Assembly (NCBI GenBank): GCA_009761415.1
Contig: QUOL01000004.1
Span: 372,001 to 436,000 of the forward strand
Source of the DNA: Sarcomyxa edulis
Taxonomy: Eukaryota > Basidiomycota > Agaricomycetes > Agaricales > Mycenaceae
Reading direction: 5' to 3'
DNA length: 64,000 nt
Part shown: positions 45,274 to 58,600 of the stretch, piece by piece
Layout of the letters: every line of letters starts with the position of its first letter
How positions within the stretch are numbered: the stretch's first letter is position 1
The notes under the pieces: model-generated
Seen by the model: the letters and a program-made list of their open reading frames with translations, nothing else
Told to the model about the DNA's origin: nothing
The model's database searches: none
Made by a program: the position numbers and the translations under genes

Positions 45274-47544
45274 TCATCCGCTAAAGCTCCAGACTTTGAT
45301 ATCACCATCATCACTCCCCGACACGATTTTGTCTTCACCGAGAGCAAGACACGTCACAGCACCGCAGTGACCCACAAGGGTCGCAGTACATCGACCATCT
45401 TCACGAGACCAGACCTTCATAATGAGGTTAACATCAACACGTCGACAATGAAGGATGAAATGGAACACACCTTGATAGTACGATCATGACTCCCGCTCAC
45501 CAATCGCAATTTATCACTGACAACGGCCCAGACACCCTCGATGTGACCGAATAATGTCCGCATCGTGTTTCCAGTTTCGATGTCCCACAATTTGATCGTG
45601 TTGTCCAAGCTGCCGGAGATAAGCATGGGCTTTGGAGTTTTTCTGACTTGCGTGGTAGACGTAGATACATCATTCAGACCAAGAAGAGATTCGATATCTG
45701 TGTGCGATGGTGGAGGACTGTTCGATAACGTGGGGAGGGTATTTGGGTCGGTAGACGAGAACAATGCAGAGGCAGATGTGGAGGCAGGCAAAACTGGTCG
45801 TTGGCTGGTGCCATCCACACTCTGAGGCACAGCATCATCACCACATTCGTCCACGAGTAGAAGCTTCATACTCTGCACCTGCCCAACGTGCCCAGTGAAC
45901 TGCCGCACGCAAGTCCGCAATGTGAGATCCCAGAGTTTGATCGTTCCGTCGTCCGACGCCGAAAATAACATTTTGCCGGGATCGATCTGAGGAGCTGCGT
46001 TACAACTGCTACTGGAAGGGGACGAGGAACCGGTGACGTCGAACATGGGTGTAGATGAAGATGACGTCCGTGCACCAGGATTTGAATCCCAGAGTTGAAC
46101 GGAGTTGACCCAGTCTCTATGACCTCGAAGAGTGAACGCACCACCTGTGCGGAGGTTCCAAACTTTGATTGTTGAATCCACGCTACCACTGGCTAGTACG
46201 TTCGAATCAAAGTTGAGACATACGACTCCCTCGGTGTGCCCAGTCAACACTCGAATACACTTCCCTCGCCTCCAATCCCAAACACGGATAGTGTGATCCA
46301 TGCTCCCCGTGATGAGCTTGACCTCGTCAAACTGCAACGCCCGAACAGCACGCGTATGACCTTTCAAGCAATGCAGCTCCACCCCCGTCTCCAGATTCCA
46401 GACACGCACAGTGCGATCGTACGAACCCGTGATGAGGACAGGGAATTGGGGATGTGTCAGGGTCTCGCTGAATTGCAGACACATGACACCGTCACTGTGG
46501 CCTTTCAATGTGCGGACCGTGCACCGACCTCTTCTCCAATTCCGTTCGATGGTAAGTCGTTCGCTGTATACGTCCTTCCAAGGACGAGTGATGGATTCAG
46601 GCACGGGAAGGGAAGGATGTGGAGCTAGTAGAGAGTCAGAGGGGGAGAAGTCACAAGACGATGACGATGCGTCAGAATCACTGGCATCGGCGTGTACGAG
46701 TGAGTTGGGTGGTTCGGATCTCTGTCGTTTCGATGGTCTGGCAAGGAGATTCTGGTCATCCGGTAGAGCCCTCTTCCGACCTGAAGGATGAAGAGCTGGA
46801 GAAGGGGATGGGGAACCAGAGGTAGGACGATAGGTACGTTTCTTCTCGAGGACCGGGAGGCCCCATCCGCATTTGTGACATTTCTGTCCAATATGTTGTT
46901 CGCAGATCCCGCGCCAAAGGATGTCATCATCAGCTAGACTCTTCCATTGCTTGGTGACCTGAGCGGCTCTGCATAGAGAAGTGGCGTCGAGGTAGCTGAG
47001 AACTTTGAGAGAGACTTCTCGAGGAAATACAGAGAATGGATCGATACGAATGAGGTGTGCGAGTTGTTCCGTGAGGAGGGAGAGTTGAGAGAAACAACAC
47101 ATTGTGAGGAGGCCCTGAAGGATGAGAGCCCGACGAGGATGAGACGACGAAGAAAAGTTTGACCAGACAGCATTGACGGCCTCTCGTTCTTCGAAAGGTA
47201 GGGCGTCTAAACACTAAAAGATATATCTCGTCAGACCCAGGTAGGGATAGATCTCGTAATTCCGAACTCACCTGCTGTAACTTCAAATTTGTACCCTCGT
47301 CCGCCATACGCTGATGCCTGATACACAACTTCCTCGGTGGTGGTTGAGATGGCGGTACGGGATCCTCTGATTTCGGACTAGATGTTGCCTGGTCAACATC
47401 GTCGAGGACAGCGGGTTCGTGGAAGAGCATAGGGGAGTCTTGAGCGTCCACTGAAGATGGAAGTGATCGAGGATCGTGAGCGACGATGCGAGCAGCGGGG
47501 AGAGTATCGCAGACGTAAGAGGGGGGTAATGAAGCGGGGATCAT
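45274..47544 (-). CDS. MET30: F-box/WD40 protein, MET30/SconB-type SCF subunit
   Basis: Three exons from the ATG at 47544-47542. The N-terminal region has RKLCIRHQRMADEGTNLKLQ, then CLDALPFEEREAVNAVW and LILQGLLTMCCFSQLSLLTE, a segment specific to MET30/SconB/Pop1-like proteins. The F-box is FPREVSLKVLSYLDATSLCR...WKSLADDDILW. A Cys pair motif (CHKCGWGLP) is followed by a disordered Ser-rich insert and at least seven WD40 repeats (GSYDRTVRVWNLETG, GSMDHTIRVWDWRRGK, GSVDSTIKVWNLRTG, GSLDNTIKLWDIETG and so on), the last in a separate exon ending IKVWSFSG. It would select substrates of an SCF ubiquitin ligase; in yeast and Aspergillus the pathway is sulfur-amino-acid control. Long low-complexity inserts sit inside the propeller. 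Confidence 0.88.
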
Positions 47545-47963
47545 GATGGTTTGAAAGTAAGAAGCAAGTCTAAAATATAAAGAGATATATAAAGGGAATA
47601 TTATGACTGTGGTATGTTTCAAGGATGTCGAAATTCCGCCACCAAAGTGAGTGAGAGCTGGTCTCGACCTCACGCTGTTCTTGCGCCACATCGCGCCATC
47701 ACAAGCACGACATTCCAACATATCCTCAAAATCACTCCAAGTCACCATGATCGCAAGTCTTGCAAAGATATTCGAATCTAATGCACAACATTCTTTGTAT
47801 TTCCACCAACTACATCATCATCCCGTTCAACGTGTGTACAAGCTTGTCTGCTGCGATTCGATCAAGATATATAAAAAAAAGAGTGGGGAAACAAACGATA
47901 ACACGGACTGCACTCTCAGAACGAAGGAAGGAGAAAAAGTAGCAAAGACTCGTGTCCGTTCCA
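47545..47963. other. Intergenic: MET30 promoter and GSK3 3' flank
   Basis: About 420 bases, both neighbours on the reverse strand. No gene recognised. Confidence 0.45.
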
Positions 47964-49620
47964 TCAGTCCAGCGTGATCTTCATCTGCTCGTGTGGTATA
48001 GGCACAAAGTTGTCTAGCACAATCGACCGCGAGGCCAGCTCCGGTTCGCAGTAAGGAGGAACGAGCTGTCGGATCAGGTCCGGGCGTATAGAGAGCTCTG
48101 TAGAGCGAGCAATTCGTCAGAACAGCCTCGACGAATAAAAAAAAACAAGAGATGACTCACCCTCGCGCGTAAAGTCGAACAACGCTGGGAAATCCTTCCC
48201 ATTGGGCATTCTCGCATCCTCAACTCGCAACTCATCGAAGAACGGGTGGATCATCGCTTCTACTGCACTCAACCTCGCTCCTGGTGTGTACTCTAGCAGT
48301 TTTGCCACCAAGTCTATCGCTTCAGCAGCCGTACGAGGCCGGAACACCTGGTAAAAAAGAAGTACGTTCAAAAATCATTAAAAGTTGATGGAACCTCGAT
48401 ACAACATACTTTTGAGAAGGGGTGGGGTTTGATCTGGGGGAATTTATGCTCCATGTAGTTCGGGTTCATGGTCTTGATCTGTTCTCTCGAAGGGGTTCCG
48501 AGCACTTTGATAATCTCCACTAACTGGTCGATACCACTTTCACCTGGGAAAAGTGGTTGTCCAAGCATCAGCTCAGCCATTACACATCCCGTCGACCAAA
48601 TATCTGTAAGAAAGATCCACAGTCAGCTCCGGCGGGGACCACTAGTGAAAAAAATGCGCCTACCGATATTGGTCGTGTAATTGGTTGCACCAAAAATGAG
48701 CTCAGGAGCTCTGTAGTATCTAGAGCAAATGTAGCTGACATTCGGCTCCCCTGACACTAGAATTTTGGCGGAGCCAAAATCGCAGAGTTTTAGCACTCCG
48801 GTTGCGGGGTTAAGCAGTAGATTCTGTGGTTTGATATCACGATGGCATATGCCCACTGAGTGGATGTAGGCGAGGGAGCGCAAGAGTTGATACATATATA
48901 ACTTGATTTGTAGCATAGGCATGGGCTGTTTGAGCTTGGCATAGTGGCGACTGGCGCGATAGACAGTTTCGGGGACGTATTCCAATACGAGATTGAGATA
49001 CACTTCGTCTTTCTGAGAAGGAAAGGAAATTAGAGACGGATGATGATTATACGAGCTGTCGTACCTTGTCTCCATTTGAATAAAAAAATGCCCGCAAGTC
49101 GACCACGTTGGGGTGCGCTACGAGTCTCATGATTTGGAGCTCGCGATTCTGTCGGAGCAAATATTTAGCTATGCACTAGCAGTACGACGCCGTCATAGCC
49201 TGCTCCAACGCACCTTGAAACGCTTATCCTGCAACACCTTCTTTATAGCAATGTCGTCCCCATCTTTCGGCGGTCCCACAAGCCTTGCCTGGTATACGAC
49301 ACCAAAGGAACCGTTCCCGATGATCTTGCAATTACTATACGAGATCTCCTTGGTGTCCCCGGTCCTACCGTCGGAGGCGATGACTTTGACGATCTTGTGA
49401 GGATCATCGATAGCTGGAGGAGAGTAATACGCGCAGCAAGTGTATTGATCACGGGCGATTGAATACGTGGCAGGGAATAGACAGTAGAGAATGTCAGAGA
49501 GAAGCGGTTAAAAATGACGAGATGAAGCACGAGATGAATTAGGTGAAATTGTGAATGGGGAATGTGTTGAAGATACGCACGAGTGATCCTGACACCGTTT
49601 ATTGGACCGTGGTTGGACAT
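47964..49620 (-). CDS. GSK3: Glycogen synthase kinase 3 (Ser/Thr kinase)
   Basis: Multi-exon gene from [13 protein letters not shown] (ATG 49620-49618) to KITLD and the stop at 47966-47964. Kinase motifs in order: [15 protein letters not shown] (Gly loop), [14 protein letters not shown] (VAIK lysine), [15 protein letters not shown] (GSK3-specific), [13 protein letters not shown] (catalytic loop), [11 protein letters not shown] (DFG), [20 protein letters not shown] (activation-loop Tyr, as in GSK3), [13 protein letters not shown] and [23 protein letters not shown]3 phosphorylates primed substrates in glycogen, stress, meiosis and cell-fate signalling. The short C-terminal tail is normal for fungal members. 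The upstream sequence has a long pyrimidine-rich leader on the coding strand. Confidence 0.96.
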
Positions 49621-51696
49621 GGGTAGGTGATTTGTAGTAATAGAAACGGGGGTTGGATGGGGAGAGGGAAAGGGGCGTAGGGAGGGGGGGAAGGGGGTCG
49701 AACTTGGGGTAGGATGGTGATTAGGACGAGTTGAAAGAGGAGAAGGAGGAGAAGAAGAGGGAAGATGTTATAGATTGAGGGATGGAGGATGGAGGGGTAA
49801 AAACGAAATGTTTTGAGGATGGGAATGCGGAGGGAGCAGGAGGTGTCTTGTGACCACACAAAACCAAATATCACCCACTCAAAATATATATATTCAATAA
49901 AATAAAATACAGTTTTATTGTTCTATACGACGAGTTCCAGAGTGCTTCTGTATCCGCGCAGTTAAATCACGTACAATGAGTGTGGCGTTGAAGAGTTCAA
50001 CGATGTTCGTACGACGTCTGGTGAGTGAGATAGCGAATTTCGATCATCGACGAGACATCTTTGCCGAGACATCTTCGCCTCGAGGCAGCCACTCAACGCA
50101 GCTTGAACGTCGACAACGACGACAACGACGACGACGAAGGACATATACACCTGGACATCCACCTGGACATCCTCAAGGCTCATTGTCACCAGTACTGGTA
50201 TTGCTGCTGTACAGAACCGTCCCGATACTCTCGGGTACCGTGACCCAACACAAAAAAGCCTAGCACCGTCGACGCGCAGCCCAGCCAATCCTTGTCCTCT
50301 CGTCTTTGGTTACCAGGTTACACCACCATTCTTCACCGCATCTTCGCCACAAGAACTTCTCCACAAGATTCAGATTGTGAATCCTCCCCCCCTCCTCCAT
50401 GCCTTTCTCATTTACCATCACCTTCTCTCCCAATTTCGCCGCTGTCTTGCCAGTCTCACTGGACATGTTCTCGAACGTCGCTACGCACGCCTCGAGAACT
50501 ACCATTCTACTTTTGGGTAGAACTCTATAGAGGAAGCCCTGGAAATGACCGGACTGACTCAGGCAAACCCCGGGCGGCATCAGTCTGTCAGCCCATTCTT
50601 ACAAGGTTCGGTGATGGTGTACCCCTCTTTCGGCCTAGTGCCGACTCCCCAGACCTTCCCTAGATCTCCAAGAGTCCAAACTACACCCCGGGATCATATC
50701 TCGCTCTCACAGCCCATCTTCTCGAGATCTCAACACTCAATGCGCACTGGCAATTGCTGTTTTTGACCCATGTCCTGCCCTTTCCTAATGATCTGCACTT
50801 TTATGCCTACCTTGGAGCCCGTTTCCAATATCTATTGTATGTGGCCAAGACAACATTGTCCTTGTCCATTCGTCGCCACTGTTAGCCTCCGAGTCCTTAT
50901 CCTCGCCTTCCGTATGTCATGTGCGTGATGCCTCCATCTTCCTTTTGCACATCTCCGCTTTTGCGACACCCCGTGAATGAAAGGGTTTTCCCGTTATCAA
51001 AATGCATGCCGTGATGATAGCCATTTCTGCTTCACCTTTCCGAGAATTCTATGTGCGTATAGTTAGTTGCAGTTTCTCTCACATGCACAACTTTACAATG
51101 CTTAAATCTCACGTGTGGTTGTGCTACAATTAGAGCTCAGGTGGTCGAGGAGACATTGAGTTGTTTTCCTGACTGGCTGAGCGGGTATGTATTCAATTTC
51201 AAACCAAGCTCAACCCACAGCATCATCGTGATGTACAAAAGCTCCGTAGAGGTCTTTGCGTTGTATACATACTTACATTGTCGAGTTGTTTTAGTGCAGT
51301 CCTTGATGGAGCTAAAGCTCGTGTCCTCTCGCTTGCGATCGGACTGAAGACTAAAGCCTGAAAATGAACTTGGAGAGCCAACATCGAAGACTTGCAGTCT
51401 CAGAGCAACGACAGGATAGCCATATTCCCTCTATGGTGAAACTGGTGAGCAATCGTCCCGCCTCCTACCAGTTCTAATGTACTAACAACCTTGCAGGACC
51501 TCTTTACTGCAGTGAACATTACTATTATTATCGACCGCCGACCGGTCACCGCGACCCACCAGGCCGCTGACTGATGCCGAACGCTAACTCAGAGAATCAT
51601 AAGAAGAGTACAATACCCGGTCGATAATGGTGTACTCGCACGACTTTCAACGAATTTCCCCGACCTACTTACTGTTCTCCCTGGCGAATAGACGAC
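49621..51696. other. Gene-free interval between GSK3 and MFS transporter
   Basis: About 2.1 kb. Next to GSK3 is a C/T-rich leader. A CGA/ACGACA microsatellite lies at 50110-50138. Open frames at 50260-50663 exist on both strands at once, which argues against either being real. A possible short spliced upstream frame starts at 51364 but has no support. No gene called. Confidence 0.45.
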
Positions 51697-54121
51697 ATGT
51701 CCGCCGCCGCCGTTCCACCCTCGCAATCTCGGTCTGCTTTGGCTGACCCAGGACCTAGCTCCAGCAAGAGCCCGTATTCGGTGGTAATAGTCGCTGACGA
51801 GAAAAGCCGGTACCCGGAGCCCTCTCGTCCCACTAACGACGGTCAGACCTATCCAGGCAGCGGTACTCCAGACGATCCCTACATCATAAACTGGGATCTC
51901 AATGATCCAGAAAACCCTTACAGCTGGTCAAAACATCGAAAATGGTTGATAACTACGCAGGTACGTACCTAATCTACTATTTCTCTCATTTTGCGTCGTA
52001 TTGACGGGGACCTCTCCTTCAGCTTGCTTTATGTACATGGACCGTTTCGTTTAGTAGCAGCTCCTACAGCGGTGGAATTTCTTTCGCGATGCGCGACTTG
52101 CACATCTCGGAATCCGTCGCTGTACTTGGAGTTTCGCTGTACGTTTTGGGATTTGGTTTTGGGTGGGTCATTTTTCGTGGTCTCCGTGCGTCGTGCGATG
52201 TCTTCCATTTTAACGGTGTTCTCTATACTATCAGCCCCCTTCTGTTTGCTCCTATGGGAGAGGTGAGTTGATTTACTCAATTTCTTCGATGTTGGTCCTG
52301 ATCTTCACTATCGCTTTAGACGTTTGGAAGGGTACGTTCGAAAGGTGGCCCCACTCTTTGCCCTTGCACTAACGATTCTCCAGCGCATCGTGTTCTTGAC
52401 CACTTTCTCAGCGTACACCTTGAGTCATCTCGGAGGGAGTCTAGGCCACAACGTCGTGACTCTCCTTTCTTGTCGGCTTTTATCTGGGATATTAGGCTCT
52501 TCGCGTTCGTTTTCTTATTCATTATTCTCTACCTCATGTACTGAAAGCGGTGATCATTTTTTTGTTCAGCGTTGACTAACGCTGGTGGTGCCATCTCTGA
52601 TATTTGGAATGCCCGCGAACGTGGATTAGCTTCTGCCATTTATGCTACCGCTCCCTTCCTTGGACCAGGTGAGCATCGGGATGCTCGTCGCTCATCAAAT
52701 TCTAATATTAACATTAACGGTGTTCTCTTTCCTTCTTCCTACTCCCCTACTACTCAGTGATTGGACCCATAGTCGGTGGCTTCGTAGCACAAAACACTCG
52801 TCTAGGCTGGCGTTTCAATTTCTGGTTGATGTTCATATTCTCCACGTTTACGCTCATTTTCGGATACCTCGTTACACCGGAGACCGTAGGCTTCTTTGCT
52901 TCCCCCCGGGCTTTTATCTCGGTTTCGTGTACGGCAGCTCATGGTCTACTGCTGATATTCTAGTATGCTCCTGTATTGTTACGGAGACGTGCCCTCAAAT
53001 TGCAGGCAGATTCTGGAGGCCTTGTTTATTACACGTCTATCCACGACATCAAGCGCTCAAAATCCTTTGCGCAAGTTCTACGTAAGAGTTTGGGAAGACC
53101 GCTATGTACGTTTCCTTGTACGAAGATCACCCTATCTAGTTACTGAGTCAAATCCTGCGACAGTGTTTATGTTCACCGAGCCAATCGTGACATGTCTGGC
53201 AGTATACATATCGATCGTTTACGGGACGCTCTATGCTCTATTTTCTGCGTACCCGATCGTGTTTCAACAACATCGAGGGTTTTCTCCTGGAGAAGGCGGG
53301 CTTGCGTTTCTTGGAGTCGGCCTGGGCATTATCACTGGCACGTCGTTGACCCCGGTACAGAATAGGATATATTGGAGGGCTATGGATGCTAGTGAGACGG
53401 GGAGAGCACCACCTGAAGCGTGAGTGGCGTTCATGCATGTTATCGTCATCTCACTGAAAGAGCCATTTCTTCTAGTCGCTTGCACATGTCGATAGTAGGA
53501 GGTGTCGTGATACCTATCGGACTGTTCTGGTTCGCATGGTGAGCCTCTCGTCATTTCAAACCTCGCCGTAACTCACAACAATCTCATTTACAGGACATCT
53601 GAACCACCGGTCCCTTGGATAGTCCCCATCATCGCTGGAATGCCCTTCGGCACAGGTGTCGCACAGATTCTCCAGGGCCTCACTGCCTATATGATGGACA
53701 CCTACGGCATATACACCGCGAGTGCACTTGCGGCTACGATCCTTTTGCGGTCGATATTCGCTGCTGTCTTCCCTCTGGTCTGTCCTATCATGTTCGCGAG
53801 GCTGGGGGACCAGTGGGGCATGAGCGTTTTTGCGTTTTGTGCGTTGGCTTGTATGCCACTGCCGGCTTTGTTTTGGGTGAGTGCCTAGTACAATTTTCTA
53901 AGCAATTTATATTGAATTCGGGGCGTCAGAAACACGGAGCGTGGATCCGAAGCAAGTCTGCATATGCGTTCAACGAGTCTAAACAGGCGCCGGCGGTGGC
54001 ACCTACAAGTGCGTCTTGCACGCGGGTGAACTCGATTAAAGAGAAGGGTGGTGAAGCTATTCAAAAGGATAATGACCTTGAACGAGCGTACGATGATGAG
54101 AGTGGTGCTAGGAACCCATGA
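51697..54121 (+). CDS. Major facilitator superfamily transporter (DHA1-type)
   Basis: Multi-exon gene. A hydrophilic N-terminus (MSAAAVPPSQSRSALADPG) contains DPYIINWDLNDPENPYSWSK, the lead-in typical of fungal DHA1 multidrug/polyamine transporters. Twelve hydrophobic segments follow. Landmarks are SESVAVLGVSLYVLGFGFG, PLLFAPMGE then TFGRR (the loop 2-3 MFS motif, joined by splicing), NAGGAISDIWNARERGLASA, LGPVIGPIVGGFV and WRFNFWLMFIFSTFTLIFGY. The second half has SIVYGTLYALFSAYPIVFQQ and GTGVAQILQGLTAYMMDTYG. It likely exports toxic compounds or polyamines by proton antiport at the plasma membrane. The exact substrate is unknown. The last exon is a basic/acidic cytosolic tail. Confidence 0.88.
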
Positions 54122-54293
54122 TTTATCAAGCATTTCCATTTCCTTATGTTTTCGTTCGGTTAACGCTTGCTCATATGTATGCCTAGAGTCACATTGATAG
54201 ATTCCTGTTTTGAATGACCATTATATGAGACCGCGACGTATTTGTCGAAATGCATCACATACTTATATTGGCGTAAATAAGTGTATCACCATA

Positions 54294-55382
54294 TCACTGC
54301 TCCTGGATGACTTTCTTAGCTTCATCTACAAAGTTCTTCAGGGTATCCACATCTCCACCAGTCTTATTGTCGTCCACAGAGCGTTCAATTCTTTCGTATA
54401 GTCTCGCAAGACCTTGGTAGATCTCTCCCTCAGTCCCACTCACAGGACCTTCGCCTCCCACAAATCCGGCGATTTCTTCCATCTCACCCACCCACCTGTA
54501 AGCCTTCGGAAGCATGGGTGGCACCGTAGTGGTAATTCTGTTGAGAAGAGATGGTTGCGATGCGTGTAATTCGTGGAGAAGAGCAGACGATGTTGTGGGA
54601 GAGGACGCATGTGCAGCTATGTGCAACGCGTTGACATTTTTAGCACTTATCAGTAGGGCTGACGAAGCTCACCCAAGATCATCGTAGTGAATAGGCCTGT
54701 TATGCCCTTTGTGATACCCTGATGACAAGTTACAGGTTTGTATAGAATACAAAGAGACGTTGTACTGCTTACAGCGTAAGACATTTTTAGGGCACTGGCA
54801 TCACCAATACCGACGCCCTCGCCTGTCAGCGGAGATATCTTCATTCCGTACTTGGACAAGCTAAGGAAAGCATCGAGCACTCCTGTATCGTCAGCAGAGG
54901 CTGACGCGTAAAAGGTAGGATCGTAATCGCCATTGGGAGGTCCACCTATTATGCCTGCGTCTACGAAGCGGATACTCTGGGATGGGGAAAATATAGAGGC
55001 GATGCGCTTCACTGTGACAGGATTCACGGCATTACAATCTGCGAATATGACTGATTTATTCGGGTTAGGAGTGGAAGCAGCAGCACTGGCGTCGTGGAAC
55101 TTCTGCGCAAAAGAGAAAGCATCGCTTGGGGGCAGTATACTCAACACAAATCGGGCTCGGCTAGCAATATCTGGTAGGGGAAGGTCCTGCATTCCTGCAT
55201 CCTTCGCTCGTCTAGAAGAGATGATATTTTATGAGAGACTTTGAGATAGATAAGAGTGAGAATTACCGACGTGTAGCCTCTGAACGACCATCCAAGTTTG
55301 TGAGAACGGTACAGCCAGCATTTGTTAATCTACGAGCTACTGCAGACCCCATTGCTCCAGCAGCAATTACAGCGATTTCCAT
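54294..55382 (-). CDS. 6-phosphogluconate dehydrogenase-like NAD(P)-binding protein with DUF1932-type C-terminus
   Basis: From ATG 55382-55380 to the stop at 54296-54294, four or more exons. The Rossmann start MEIAVIAAGAMGSAVARRLT fits a beta-hydroxyacid dehydrogenase, with a normally Gly position replaced by Ala (IAAGAMG for IGxGxMG). FVLSILPPSDAFSFA, IFADCNAVNPVTVKRI and FVDAGIIGGPPNGDYDPTFY match the N-terminal domain. The C-terminal part (GDASALKMSYA, GITKGITGLFTTM, LPKAYRWVGEMEEIAGFVGG) resembles the helical domain that follows it in DUF1932 proteins. The likely activity is NAD(P)-linked oxidation of a hydroxy-acid; the substrate is not known. It is divergent from the BCAS3 gene across 300 bases. 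Confidence 0.82.
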
Positions 55383-55681
55383 GTTGTCCCAGGGCAATCC
55401 CAGGGAGGATGGTGGATGAATGAGAGAGAGAAGTGATCGATCCGATCAGCCGCAGTGTGAGCATGACTCGATCAGTGCAGCTCAGTGGTTGACTTGACTT
55501 GAGCGCTCTCAAGTCCTCCTATCATCGTTCTGCAACTACTGACTACACCTCCTCCTCCTTCTACCAGCTGGGCCTTGCATTCACTTACACGGCCCTATAT
55601 CACCCCTTATCACGTCCGGACTATTTCTATTCTATACCTATACCCACAACTCGCTAATTATTACCGTTACTCTATCTATTA
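55383..55681. promoter_or_regulatory. Divergent promoter, 6PGDH-like / BCAS3
   Basis: Roughly 300 bases between two gene starts, pyrimidine-rich on the BCAS3 side. No specific binding site is convincing. Confidence 0.4.
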
Positions 55682-58600
55682 ATGCCCCCAAGATATTCCT
55701 CTTCTCGCAACCCACACTCCAATACCCATCTTAGACCTTCATTGCGCACAACTTCCTCAAATCCTCGTCTTCATTCCACTCACAGGATTCTTATTGACCC
55801 TCCGAACATTGCCTTCGATCCATCGATCGCCTTGCTACTGGAGGAGAGGGACTCGCAACCCACAGAACCGCAGGAGGACTACAATGCAGAGGACCAAGAG
55901 GAACAGGGCCCAATGACGTCCATAGTTCCTCCAGTCGACGATTATGATGTCAACTTATTCGATCCCCAGAGTAGCGACCAGGTGAACCTATTTGACCCCG
56001 AGGGCATCGACGAAAGACCACCCTCTCCGTCACCTTCCCCACCTATCCTGGGTCATACTAGATCTCCAATAATCTCAAGGTGTGTGTCATTCCTTTTCCT
56101 GTCTGGCATCACTTTCTGTCTTGCATCCTGTGGATTCGAATCGGAATTGGGGCTTTCGGGACTATCTTTACCTTGGCGGATTCACTACTACAAGCGTATT
56201 CGACGCTCTATATCCTTCAACCTTTCACACTCTCTTCTATATCCTCCACATCACCGTTTCCCCAGAATGGCATTCTTGTCCAGACGCGATCGCCCCAATA
56301 TATCGCGCTTCGGTATTTCATATTCTGTGTCATTGCATGATCTACACTCCTTCGTTTCATCTCATTTTGTTTCCTTCGACTTGGCCTATCCGGCATCTTC
56401 GTTTAAATATGCATCTATCGCGTTTTCTGCCGATGCCCTCCTGTCTCTAGCTCGTCAATTTTTGGGAAGCCTGCAGTGTTCAGGACGTTAGAACGAAGCA
56501 TGCTTTGACACCGCTCTTTTTCTATCTGTACGTGACTGGATTCCGGCGGAATTCATTTTATCTACAGATCAGCATCAGCGAGCACAGGAGTATTGGCGCT
56601 TGTTTCCAATTGCATGTTCTGCTTTTCTACTTCTTCGTTTCGAGCGCAGTTGATCGCAGGGATTCAGCATGCTCTTCCATTTCATCAGTTTTTGGGTTCA
56701 CGGAGTGCACGATTCATGCATCATGCGTGTCGTGCATGTCGATCCCGTGGTCTTTATAGCTGGACAAGGGTTGTTAGTTGTTGGGTCTACACTCTCCGCT
56801 CTCGGTCTACCCTCGTCTCTCTCTCTCTCTCTTTTCTCCTCTTTTTCGTTTTCTTTCCACTGTTTTGGGTCTAAATACCATGTTTCCCTTACCCTACCCT
56901 GATGCCGATCTCGAATCCGATTTTTCTTATCGCTCTACCGAATCTCAATTCGATTCTGAAAATGAACCTCACAATGCCGATTATTCTCTTATTCCCTCCC
57001 GCATTGCTCCTCCCTTTCCATACACCTTTCACTTACCCTACTTTCTATCACTCAGGGAACCAACAACTTTACAACACTTATCTCGGACCATAAGGTCTTA
57101 TGTTCCGTCTCCGTCTCCGTCTTATCCTGCGAGTGGGACTTCGGGATTACCGGTCCGGGTATCAAGCCCAAGCGCCATCCACATAACCAGCGCTGCGCCT
57201 TCACCCCCGCTAGTTTCCAAGCCCGTCAGCTTTGGAAGTTTCATGACGGGAAGTGGAAATATCGGCGGTGTCATTGACGATCACGAGTCTCACCTCAATC
57301 AGGCGAATGCAGGTGGAGAAGGCGAGTATGAGGTCGCCCGTCCACATCCAAATGCAAATGCAAACGGAATCCCCGGAATGTTTTTGCAACCGGGGATGGG
57401 GATTGAGAAACGAAGAGGGAGTAGCCCCAGCCCGAATCGTGAAATTCGGGGATATGATGGTAGACATGATCGCGGTGGAGTGTTCTTGGAAGATGGCGAG
57501 AACGAGAACAGACATGCATATGATAGGACAGTCGGTCGTGGCTATTCTAGTCCTACTACCGGTGTTGGTGCTCGTCGTCCGAGTGTACCTACTAGCGTTG
57601 ACGGTGTGACCTCTTATCCTCGGACTGACGAAGGTGATACAATCCTTTGGGCACGATGGGATACATGGGGTTCCAAGTAAGCATGCCTTTCGTAATTTTG
57701 TGGATTTCAGATCTGATTGTACTCCTCTCAGACGTCTTCTATTTCTCGCCTACTCCTCTGGTCTTCAGATATGGGATTGCAGTATTCTGGCGTCAGTCTC
57801 CGAGCTCCTCAATCTCACAGGTACAATGACCATTCCAAATTTTTCTGGTGCGGGAGTAGAAATTGGACGAGTGACGTACGCTGCTGTCCTCCCAAGCCCT
57901 CGCGCAACACCTCTGGACGGCGCATCAGGACGGCCTTTCATTGGTCTCATGTAAGTATTATCCCTCTTCATGAGTCCACGACAAATATATTTATATGGAT
58001 CTACAGAACGCGGATCCACGACAAACCAACATTCCTTGTGTATTCTCTCCATGGACATTATGTTGTTAACCAGACTGCTTTACCGAACACTGCTACTGTT
58101 AACACGACCTTTGCAGCTAATGGGGATTTCATTGCAATTGTGAGTTGTTCTTCATCATCAAATCAAGTTTTCTACGATCCTGACTCACGCGTAAATTGCA
58201 GAGTACTACTAATCCCCCAACCCTTCGTGTACTTTCTTCCACGACATTTGCAACATTATTTACGGTACCTTCCACGTCTCTCCTTTCGTTTACCCCATCT
58301 TCCAGCAAGACAACAAATCCCAATATCAACAACAACAATAACAACCATGTATCTGTATTATCACCATCACAACTCTTAGAATCGGACTTTTCCACTCCTT
58401 CACAAGCAGACCCCCACCCTGTATTCGCTCTCTCGAATAGGCTCCTAGCTTACGTTTCGCCACCTCCGCTTCCAGATGCTTCCGCCAGTGTCTCTACTCG
58501 CCAACCTCGCACACGAACTGGTCACCCGTTCTCCGGCTCCTCAGGCTTCACATCCATGACCCAGGCCGAGCTTGGCAGTGCAGCCTTGAAGGTGGGAGGA

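Noticed and set aside
47651..47977. Plus-strand frame between MET30 and GSK3
   Set aside because: No motif, and it overlaps the 3' end of GSK3 and the leader of MET30.
50260..50663. Overlapping open frames on both strands as a possible gene
   Set aside because: Open on both strands at once, no recognisable motif, no splice-linked neighbours.
51364..51573. Possible short spliced upstream gene before the MFS transporter
   Set aside because: A GTGAGC donor and CAG acceptor exist, but the peptide is short, unrecognised and more likely leader sequence.
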